From: JBAXZR01 sp041670165
GTDB lineage: Bacteria > Bacillota > Clostridia > Christensenellales > UBA1242
Assembly (NCBI GenBank): GCA_041670165.1
Contig: JBAXZR010000032.1
Coordinates: 1-6,437, forward strand
DNA: 6,437 nt
Reading direction: 5' to 3'
Positions 1 to 5,295 of this stretch are shown here, piece by piece. The notes beneath the pieces were generated by a model that did not search any database, was not told the DNA's origin, and saw only the letters and a list, made by a program, of their open reading frames with translations. The stretch's first letter is position 1. Each line of letters opens with the position of its first letter. The position numbers and the translations under genes are program-made.

Positions 1-115
1 ACTGTATAATTTTTATGTCAATTATAATTTTAAATAAAATTCTTTTTTTTAAAAAATAAATTAAATTAGAACGACATTAATAGACATTTTTTATATAAAC
101 AAAAATTATTAGTCT

Positions 116-148
116 AAAAAAAACTGTACAATTTTCAGTACAGTTTTT
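116..148. terminator. Probable bidirectional intrinsic terminator downstream of groEL
   Basis: An 11-bp perfect stem pairs 119-129 (AAAAACTGTAC) with 138-148 (GTACAGTTTTT) around an 8-base loop. Read on the minus strand, the stem runs into eight consecutive T (complement of the A run 116-123), a good intrinsic terminator about 140 bases past the groEL stop. Read on the plus strand there are five T, so it could also end a gene entering from the left, outside the window. The stem and T runs are seen directly; the termination role is inferred. Confidence 0.72.
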
Positions 149-286
149 ATAATTTACTTATTGGCATTTATATAAACTTGATATTTTTAATATCTTATAA
201 TTTTTTTGAAATAATGCAATTTCAATAGATTTTTATCTTGCAAATTATTAATAACATCTTTCATATTTGGCAAAAATTACAAAAGT

Positions 287-1909
287 TTAATAAACCTCTT
301 CTTCATTTGGTGAATGGATTTCTTCTTTTTCAGGGATATCAGTTATCAGACATTCTGTTGTAAGAAGAGTTGAAGCAACACTAGATGCATTTTGCAAAGC
401 ACATCTAGTAACCATTGTTGGGTCAATTATTCCTTCCTTAACCATATCAACATATTCATTTTTTAGTGCATCAAATCCAAAGTTAATTTCGCCTGCTTTT
501 GCGAGAATTGTTGCAACAACAACACCGCCATCAATTCCGCTGTTATATGCAATTTGTCTAATTGGTTCTTCAATTGCCTTTAAAACAATTAATGCACCTG
601 TTTTTTCATCGCCAAAAAGAGATTTTATAAGTTCTTTCAAGGCTGGAATTGTTTTTAACAATGCAGTTCCACCCCCTGGTACAACACCTTCAATGGAAGC
701 AGCTTTTGTTGCTGCAATGGCATCTTCAATTCTGAGTTTCTTCTCTTTCATTTCAACTTCAGTAGCTGCCCCAACATGAATAACAGCAACACCGCCAGAA
801 AGCTTTGAAAGTCTTTCAGCAAATTTTTCTTTTTCATAATCATTTGTTGACGCATTAAGTTGAGTTTTTATGCTACTAACTCTCGAAGCAATTTTTTCAG
901 AATCTCCCTTTCCTTCAATAATTGTTGTTGAGTCTTTGTCAACTCTTAAGCTTCTGCAAGAGCCAAGGTCAGTAAAAGTTGCATCTTTAAGTAACACACC
1001 AGTTTCATCAGAGAAAATTGTTGCACCTGTCAAAATTGCAATATCTTCCATCATTGCTTTTCTGCGATCGCCAAAACCTGGGGAACGCACTGCAACGCAA
1101 GAAAAAGTTCCTCTGAGTTTGTTCAAAACAAGTGTTGCAAGAGCTTCACCTTCAATGTCTTCAGCAATTATCAAAAGTTTTTGTCCACTTTTCATCACTT
1201 GTTCAAGAAGTGGCACAAGTTCAGTTATTGAAGAAATTTTTTTGTCTACAAGAAGAATAAGTGGATAATCTAGTTCAGCAATCATCTTTTCTGTGTTTGT
1301 GCACATGTATGCACTCAGGTATCCTCTGTCAAACTGCATACCTTCAACAACTGAAAGTTCGGTTTTCATTGTTTTGCTTTCTTCAGCAGTGATGACGCCA
1401 TCTTTCCCAACTTTTTCAAAAGCCTTAGCAATAAGTTCTCCAACTTTTGGATCGCCAGCAGAAACTGATGCAATTTGAGAAATAGCTTTGCTACTTTCAA
1501 TAGGTTTAGAAATTTTTAAAAGTTCACCAACAACACATTCAGTTGCTTTTTCAATTCCACCTTTCAAAATGATTGGATTTGCTCCAGCAGCAAAATTTTT
1601 AATTCCCTCACGAATTATTGCTTGAGCAAGAACAGCTGCTGTGGTTGTTCCATCACCTGCAACATCATTTGTTTTTACACTTACTTCTTTAATGAGTTCA
1701 GCACCCATATTTTCAAAAGGATCTTTTAAACTGATTTCTTTTGCAATTGTAACGCCATCATTAGTAATAAGTGGAACACCATATTTTTTGTCAAGAACAA
1801 CATTTCTTCCCTTTGGTCCAAGTGTTATTTTAACTGTGTTTGCAAGAATATTAACACCTTTTTCAAGTGCTCTTCTTGCTTCATCACCATATTTAATTTG
1901 TTTTGCCAT
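287..1909 (-). CDS. groEL: Chaperonin GroEL (Hsp60, 60 kDa subunit)
   Basis: This is the cytosolic ATP-driven folding chaperone that assembles as a double seven-membered ring and encloses non-native proteins under a GroES cap. The 540-residue length is normal for the family. The N-terminal equatorial domain carries the nucleotide-binding stretch TLGPKGRNVVLDK (29-41) and GDGTTT (85-90). The apical domain has the DRGYLSAYM segment (194-202) and SPGFGDRRKAMMEDIA (276-291). The returning equatorial part has IEDAIAATKAA (394-404), whose Asp396 corresponds to the ATPase aspartate of E. coli GroEL (D398), and PGGGTALL (411-418). The start is well placed: GGAGGA lies just upstream of the ATG. It follows groES by 38 bases in the same operon. 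The C-terminal tail is odd: instead of Gly-Gly-Met repeats it ends in an acidic, glutamate-rich sequence closing with EEEVY. Identity is certain from full-length similarity. Confidence 0.98.
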   Translation of the reverse strand: MAKQIKYGDEARRALEKGVNILANTVKITLGPKGRNVVLDKKYGVPLITNDGVTIAKEISLKDPFENMGAELIKEVSVKTNDVAGDGTTTAAVLAQAIIREGIKNFAAGANPIILKGGIEKATECVVGELLKISKPIESSKAISQIASVSAGDPKVGELIAKAFEKVGKDGVITAEESKTMKTELSVVEGMQFDRGYLSAYMCTNTEKMIAELDYPLILLVDKKISSITELVPLLEQVMKSGQKLLIIAEDIEGEALATLVLNKLRGTFSCVAVRSPGFGDRRKAMMEDIAILTGATIFSDETGVLLKDATFTDLGSCRSLRVDKDSTTIIEGKGDSEKIASRVSSIKTQLNASTNDYEKEKFAERLSKLSGGVAVIHVGAATEVEMKEKKLRIEDAIAATKAASIEGVVPGGGTALLKTIPALKELIKSLFGDEKTGALIVLKAIEEPIRQIAYNSGIDGGVVVATILAKAGEINFGFDALKNEYVDMVKEGIIDPTMVTRCALQNASSVASTLLTTECLITDIPEKEEIHSPNEEEVY

Positions 1910-1947
1910 TTTTCCTCCGAATATATTAAATGATTAAAAAATCCTTA

Positions 1948-2232
1948 TTATCTCAAAATTCCAAGAAGTTCAGTTTGGCGAATAAGAATCAAAATTTCGC
2001 CATCAATTTTAAACTCACTTCCTGCATATTTTGAATAAATAACAGTGTCCCCCACATTAACTTGCATAGGAATTTTGTCCCCGTCCAAGTTTATTCCACT
2101 TCCAATTGCAATAACCTTGCCCATTTGTGGTTTTTCTTGAGCAGAATTAGGAAGCAAAATGCCTCCTTTAGTTTTTTCATTTTCAGCAATTGGGCTTACA
2201 ACCACCCTATCAAATAAAGGTTCTAATTTCAT
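1948..2232 (-). CDS. groES: Co-chaperonin GroES (Hsp10)
   Basis: This is the 10 kDa heptameric lid that binds the apical domains of GroEL and closes the folding chamber. The 94-residue length is typical. It opens with the usual PLFDRVVV core strand (5-12). The mobile loop follows (about 17-36) with GGILLP, whose ILL tripeptide is the GroEL-binding hydrophobic contact. Then come MGKVIAIGSG (37-46), VGDTVIYSKYAGSE (60-73) and the closing strand EILILIRQTELLGI. The start has a strong ribosome-binding site (GGAGGG, 5 bases before the ATG). It is the first gene of the groES-groEL operon. A candidate promoter sits about 55 bases upstream; no CIRCE heat-shock operator is visible there. Confidence 0.98.
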   Translation of the reverse strand: MKLEPLFDRVVVSPIAENEKTKGGILLPNSAQEKPQMGKVIAIGSGINLDGDKIPMQVNVGDTVIYSKYAGSEFKIDGEILILIRQTELLGILR

Positions 2233-2536
2233 TTACCCTCCAATAACAGACCATTTTTTATGTAAATTATTTTTTGCTTGTTAAAAGCATATCACAAATC
2301 TTGTTTACTTTGCAACGATATATGACATTAAAAAATAAATGGTGAAAAGTTAATATATTTATTTATAATTAATTAAATATCAAAATTAAGACATTGCAAA
2401 ACTCCTAAGAAACAATCCAAATTTAAAAATAATAAACCAATCAATAAATCTTTTAACGCATCGTTTCAATGTAAGCAAAATTCAAATTTATGTTTTTGTT
2501 TTTCAACTTTATTATTCTTTTTTATTTTTCAATTAA
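2233..2536. other. AT-rich intergenic region between spoIIR and groES
   Basis: This 304-base gap holds the candidate groES promoter at its left side (2286-2315) and the groES ribosome-binding site. The rest (about 2330-2536) is AT-rich, with no open frame of useful length, no RNA gene I recognise and no convincing stem plus T-run terminator for spoIIR. Read-through from spoIIR into groES therefore cannot be excluded. I searched it by eye for the CIRCE half-sites TTAGCACTC and GAGTGCTAA and for CtsR-type GGTCAAA direct repeats and found neither. Confidence 0.6.
2286..2315 (-). promoter_or_regulatory. Candidate vegetative promoter of groES-groEL
   Basis: On the minus strand, TTGCAA (complement of 2310-2315) is followed after 18 bases by TATGCT (complement of 2286-2291). 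A TG precedes the -10 box with one base between (TGATATGCT), the extended -10 form. The predicted transcript would start about 47 bases before the groES ATG. The -35 matches consensus at four of six positions, so the call is moderate. It is the best candidate in the gap. Confidence 0.45.
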
Positions 2537-3067
2537 TTAACCAAAAATACTGTTGATTATTTCAATAATCCTGCTTTTGTAAACAACCTTGTCACAGCTT
2601 GGATTGTTTTGCACAAAGCAAAGTGGTGGATAGACAACACACCACCAATTATCTCCTTTTGCTTCTCCAAGTTCAAGAATTAATGCATCATAAATTCCAC
2701 TTTCAAGCGTTAAATCTTGATAACTTCTTGTAGGAAAACTTTCAGTCCTTAAAAAAGCTTTTGCCTTGTAACTAAAACCATATGCAATAAGTGTTTTATT
2801 TGCCACTTCTTCAATTAAACTTAAATTGTTTTTAACAGTTTTTTCTGCTTCTTCTTTTGTTTCACAATAGGCAAGAAAGCCAACCATTGCATCAACAATT
2901 TTATCTTTTATTGCATATTTAACACTTTGATCTTCACTTAAGTTTGAATTGGCACGAATGTGAATTCTAAGATATTCATCATTTGAAGAACCACCTGCAA
3001 CATCTCCAAAAGTAAACATGCAAAGAATTGCAATCAGACAAGCAATAGCACCAAAAACATATCTCAT
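2537..3067 (-). CDS. spoIIR: Stage II sporulation protein R (SpoIIR)
   Basis: SpoIIR is made in the forespore and exported to the space between forespore and mother cell. There it activates the protease SpoIIGA, which matures sigma-E, coupling mother-cell gene expression to the forespore. In sequence: an N-terminal hydrophobic export segment (about residues 3-20), then the family signature around residues 33-57 (LRIHIRANSNLSEDQ and following), then FPTRSYQDL (111-119) and the hallmark GDNWWCVVYPPLCF (138-151). At 176 residues it is shorter than the B. subtilis protein (a little over 220), with the missing length mainly after the NWWCV-PPLC motif. The start is supported by AAGGAG seven bases before the ATG. 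It stands alone, divergent from the NifU-like gene. Family identity is confident from the motifs; activity is inferred. Its presence argues that the host forms endospores or descends from spore formers. Confidence 0.93.
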   Translation of the reverse strand: MRYVFGAIACLIAILCMFTFGDVAGGSSNDEYLRIHIRANSNLSEDQSVKYAIKDKIVDAMVGFLAYCETKEEAEKTVKNNLSLIEEVANKTLIAYGFSYKAKAFLRTESFPTRSYQDLTLESGIYDALILELGEAKGDNWWCVVYPPLCFVQNNPSCDKVVYKSRIIEIINSIFG

Positions 3068-3091
3068 ATATTCGCTCCTTGTTACAAAATC

Positions 3092-3133
3092 AATTTTTGC
3101 CTTGAACAGCTAAATTCAATCTTAAATTTTGCC
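3092..3133 (-). promoter_or_regulatory. Possible forespore sigma-F type -10 elements upstream of spoIIR
   Basis: In B. subtilis, spoIIR is transcribed by sigma-F. On the minus strand, two ten-base stretches fit the sigma-F -10 pattern GGnrAnAnTw: GGCAAAAATT (complement of 3092-3101) and GGCAAAATTT (complement of 3124-3133). Neither has a good GywTA-type -35 at 15-16 bases, and A-rich DNA makes chance matches likely. This is a weak suggestion. Confidence 0.22.
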
Positions 3134-3200
3134 TATCTTTGTCGAAAATTTGAATTTAATATTATTGTAATATTGAATAACTATTTCAATTTTTTTTTGC

Positions 3201-3222
3201 TTTTTAGCATTGTTGCTAAAAA
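3201..3222. other. Perfect 9-bp hairpin in the divergent intergenic region
   Basis: TTTTTAGCA (3201-3209) pairs perfectly with TGCTAAAAA (3214-3222) around the loop TTGT. T runs precede it and A runs follow it (3218-3225), so the poly-T and poly-A are partly the stem itself. It lies between the spoIIR start and the -35 box of the NifU-like operon, where a terminator would not be expected. It could be a regulator-binding palindrome or chance in AT-rich DNA. Confidence 0.3.
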
Positions 3223-3297
3223 AAATCTCGTTATTATGTTTGTCTTTTACAAAATGATTTTACATTTTTGCAATATAATAATTCCATTTCAAATCGT

Positions 3298-3326
3298 TTG
3301 ACCCAAAAAGAAAAATCAAATATAAT
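3298..3326 (+). promoter_or_regulatory. Near-consensus sigma-A promoter for the NifU-like/GGGtGRT operon
   Basis: TTGACC (3298-3303) and a perfect TATAAT (3321-3326) are separated by exactly 17 bases, the optimum for the housekeeping sigma factor. Transcription would start near 3333, leaving a leader of only about 17 bases. The leader is almost entirely the ribosome-binding site AAGGAG (3338-3343) before the ATG at 3350. There is no room for a riboswitch or attenuator. This suggests steady, strong vegetative expression unless a repressor overlaps the promoter. Confidence 0.85.
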
Positions 3327-3349
3327 CATAGCGAAACAAGGAGATAAAA

Positions 3350-4051
3350 ATGAATAATCAAAAAGAAGTCGGCGAACTTGGTGAAATGGAATGCGTGAAA
3401 AACCTTAATGGGCAAGGACCTTCTCCAATTCCACAAGAGGGCGAATGGACAACTCTAAAAAACAGCGATCAAATTTCTGGTTTTTCTCATGGTGTTGGTG
3501 GTTGTGCGCCTCAACAAGGAGCATGTAAACTTACACTCAATGTTAAAAATGGAATTATTAAAGAAGCACTTGTTGAAACAATTGGTTGCAGTGGTATGAC
3601 TCATTCTGCAGCAATGGCAGCTGAAATTTTACCAGGAAAAACACTTATTGAAGCATTAAACACAGACTTGGTTTGTGACGCAATCAATGTTGCAATGAAA
3701 AATTTGTTTCTTCAATTGGTTTACGGTCGTAGCCAGTCAGCTTTTTCAGAGGGTGGACTTATGATTGGCTCAGGGCTTGAAGACCTTGGCAAATATAAAA
3801 CAAGTCAAATTGGCACTGTTTACTCAAGTGAAAGCAAAGGCACAAGATATCTTAGCCTTGCCGAAGGAATGATTAGAAAAATTGCTCTTGATGAAAATGA
3901 CGAAATTATTGGTTATGAATTTGTTAAATCTCCTGCCCTTATCGAAGCTCTTGAAAAGGGAGCAAGCGGACCAGAAGCACTAGAAAGTTGCACAAAACAA
4001 TATGGTCGTTTTAAAGAGGGCAAAAAATTTATTGATCCAAGGCATGAGTAA
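3350..4051 (+). CDS. NifU/IscU-like iron-sulfur cluster assembly scaffold family protein
   Basis: The middle of this 233-residue protein resembles the NifU N-terminal/IscU fold. FSHGVGGCAPQQGACKLTLNV (45-65) aligns with the first scaffold cysteine loop, and ETIGCSGMTHSAAMAAEIL (76-94) with the second (the GC-x-A-x-A-x-S-M region). GKTLIEAL (96-103) matches the scaffold's GKTL-EAL helix. Cysteines are at 15, 52, 59, 80, 109 and 214. The third ligand cysteine usual in IscU (the LHC motif) has no counterpart in place; a YGRSQSAFSEGGL segment (125-137) stands there instead. About 80 further residues follow that are not in plain IscU. The N-terminus is also extended by about 40 residues. It is the first gene of a two-gene operon with the GGGtGRT protein. 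A role in building or carrying iron-sulfur clusters follows from the family; the specific client is unknown and the altered ligand set makes scaffold chemistry uncertain. Confidence 0.85.
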   Translation: MNNQKEVGELGEMECVKNLNGQGPSPIPQEGEWTTLKNSDQISGFSHGVGGCAPQQGACKLTLNVKNGIIKEALVETIGCSGMTHSAAMAAEILPGKTLIEALNTDLVCDAINVAMKNLFLQLVYGRSQSAFSEGGLMIGSGLEDLGKYKTSQIGTVYSSESKGTRYLSLAEGMIRKIALDENDEIIGYEFVKSPALIEALEKGASGPEALESCTKQYGRFKEGKKFIDPRHE

Positions 4052-4065
4052 AAGGAGAAAAATTA

Positions 4066-5070
4066 ATGGAAAAATTCGAATTTGGTCCAAGACAAGAAGG
4101 CATCTCAATATGCATGAAAAAACATGGTTTTTCTTCATTTAGTGAGTGCATTGAAACATGCCAAGGCTTAGGTTTAGACATAGGAAAAATGGTTAGAGAC
4201 ATTCAACCAATCGCCTTTGAAAATGCTGTTCAAGCTTTCACTTTAGGTTCTGCAATTGCAATAAAAAACAACCTTACAAATCCAAATGACATAGCCAATG
4301 CTCTTGGCGAAGGCTTGCAAGCTTTTTGTATCAAAGGCTCAGTTGCAGATCAACGACAAATTGGTGTTGGACACGGCAGACTTGCTTCAATGCTACTTGA
4401 TGAAAAAAATACTTGCTTTTGCTTTTTGGCAGGACATGAAAGTTTTGCAGCTGCTGAAGGAGCATTGGGAATTGCAAACAGTGCAAACAAAATTCGCAAA
4501 ACTCCACTAAAGGTAATACTTAATGGACTTGGCAAAGATGCAGCCTATATTATTGCAAGAATAAATGGTTTCACATATGTCAAGACAAACTTTGACCAAA
4601 AAGAAAATAAACTTAACATTCTTGAAACAAAAGCTTTTTCAAATGACAAAAAAGCAAGTGTACTTGTTTACGGAGCTTATGATGTTTCAGAAGGTGTTGC
4701 AATTATGGAACATGAAAAAGTCAACATTTCAATCACAGGCAATTCCACAAACCCAGTGAGATTTCAACACCCAGTTGCAGGAATTTTCAAAAAAGTTCAA
4801 ACCGAAAAAGGGATTCCATATTTTTCAGTTGCAAGTGGCGGCGGAACTGGTAGAACACTCCACCCAGATAATGTTGCAGCAGGTCCAGCAAGCTATGGAC
4901 TAACTGACACAATGGGAAGAATGCACTCAGATGCACAATTTGCAGGAAGTTCAAGTGTTCCAGCACATGTTGAAATGATGGGATTTATTGGAATGGGAAA
5001 CAATCCCCTTGTAGGTGCTTGCGTTTCAATAACAGTTTCTCTTGCATTAGCAATTAAAAATCATAAATGA
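4066..5070 (+). CDS. GGGtGRT family protein (function unknown, NifU-like partner)
   Basis: The protein carries the family's name-giving motif GGGTGRT at residues 258-264, within ASGGGTGRTLHPDNVAAGPAS (257-277). At 334 residues it appears full length. Other visible features are glycine-rich stretches (GVGHGRLASMLL, 100-111; LNGLGKDAA, 152-160), an N-terminal cysteine group (Cys16, Cys28, Cys32), a C-x-C at 117-119, and a hydrophobic C-terminus with LVGACVSITVSLALAI (315-330). No signal peptide is apparent, so it is probably cytosolic. The start has AAGGAG 8 bases before the ATG, and only 14 bases separate it from the preceding NifU-like gene, so the two are co-transcribed. This pairing recurs in anaerobic bacteria, to my knowledge. 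No reaction is established for the family as far as I know; a role in iron-sulfur or redox-enzyme assembly is an inference from the partner gene. The stop codon lies two bases before an inverted-repeat element. Confidence 0.88.
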   Translation: MEKFEFGPRQEGISICMKKHGFSSFSECIETCQGLGLDIGKMVRDIQPIAFENAVQAFTLGSAIAIKNNLTNPNDIANALGEGLQAFCIKGSVADQRQIGVGHGRLASMLLDEKNTCFCFLAGHESFAAAEGALGIANSANKIRKTPLKVILNGLGKDAAYIIARINGFTYVKTNFDQKENKLNILETKAFSNDKKASVLVYGAYDVSEGVAIMEHEKVNISITGNSTNPVRFQHPVAGIFKKVQTEKGIPYFSVASGGGTGRTLHPDNVAAGPASYGLTDTMGRMHSDAQFAGSSSVPAHVEMMGFIGMGNNPLVGACVSITVSLALAIKNHK

Positions 5071-5151
5071 TATTGGGGTGACACCAAAAAAATAAAAATA
5101 TAAATTCATTTTTAAAATATCTAAAAATTTTGCTTTCACTTAAAACATGGA

Positions 5152-5200
5152 GTTCAAAAAAACAGGCTGAATTTAGTTCAGCCGTTGAGTTTTTTTAAAC
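5152..5200. terminator. Bidirectional terminator-like hairpin between convergent genes
   Basis: The core stem pairs GGCTGAA (5165-5171) with TTCAGCC (5177-5183) around the loop TTTAG. An outer arm pairs 5152-5163 (GTTC, seven A, C) with 5189-5200 (G, seven T, AAAC). The core is followed by GTTGAG and seven T on the plus strand, and by TG and seven T on the minus strand, so it can end transcripts from either side. These would be the NifU-like/GGGtGRT operon and the acetyltransferase-like gene. The outer arm's one non-Watson-Crick position (5155/5197) is a G-U pair in minus-strand RNA but C-A in plus-strand RNA, which slightly favours the minus direction. Confidence 0.7.
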
Positions 5201-5218
5201 GAACACTTTTTAAGGAAA

Positions 5219-5232
5219 GGGAGGTGGGAGGG
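5219..5232 (+). other. G-rich tract with G-quadruplex potential
   Basis: GGGAGGTGGGAGGG sits inside a nearly pure purine stretch (5212-5235, one T). Four G runs with one-base spacers could form a two-layer quadruplex on the plus strand; a three-layer one is prevented by the second run having only two G. The base composition is strikingly unlike the surrounding DNA. It resembles a ribosome-binding site but no start codon follows at a usable distance. Confidence 0.4.
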
Positions 5233-5234
5233 AA

Positions 5235-5294
5235 ACCAAAAAAAATAGCAAGTTAGCAAAGCAAGGCTTTGCGTACCTGCTTATTTTTTTTGGT
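5235..5294. repeat. Long imperfect hairpin forming the right part of the element
   Basis: The tip is GCAAAGC (5256-5262), loop AAG, GCTTTGC (5266-5272). Below a two-by-two internal loop, GCAAGT (5248-5253) pairs with ACCTGC (5275-5280), and below that ACC plus eight A (5235-5245) pairs with eight T plus GGT (5284-5294), with a single-base bulge. The one mismatch in the middle arm (5251/5277) becomes a G-U pair in minus-strand RNA. The right half of the base stem is the same DNA as the element's right inverted repeat, so this fold and end-to-end pairing exclude each other. Confidence 0.65.
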
Positions 5295-5295
5295 G

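Noticed and set aside
206..225. Hairpin TTGAAAT/ATTTCAA near the groEL 3' end as the main terminator.
   Set aside because: The 7-bp stem is AT-rich and no T run follows it on the minus strand; the stem at 116-148 is much better.
870..1937. Open frames on the plus strand opposite groEL (870-1268, 1293-1478, 1641-1937).
   Set aside because: They lie antisense to a full-length, certain groEL, show no recognisable domains, and are explained by the codon pattern of groEL.
2385..2405. Minus-strand AGGAG followed by an ATG upstream of groES.
   Set aside because: The frame is only two codons (ATG TCT TAA); a leader peptide of that length is not credible.
4298..4759. Open frames at 4298-4510 (+), 4350-4535 (-) and 4565-4759 (+).
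   Set aside because: All are embedded in the GGGtGRT gene in other frames, with low-complexity translations and no independent ribosome-binding site of note.
5212..5260. G-rich tract as a ribosome-binding site for a small gene inside the element.
   Set aside because: No ATG, GTG or TTG lies at a usable distance downstream and stop codons (TAG at 5246 and 5254) follow quickly.
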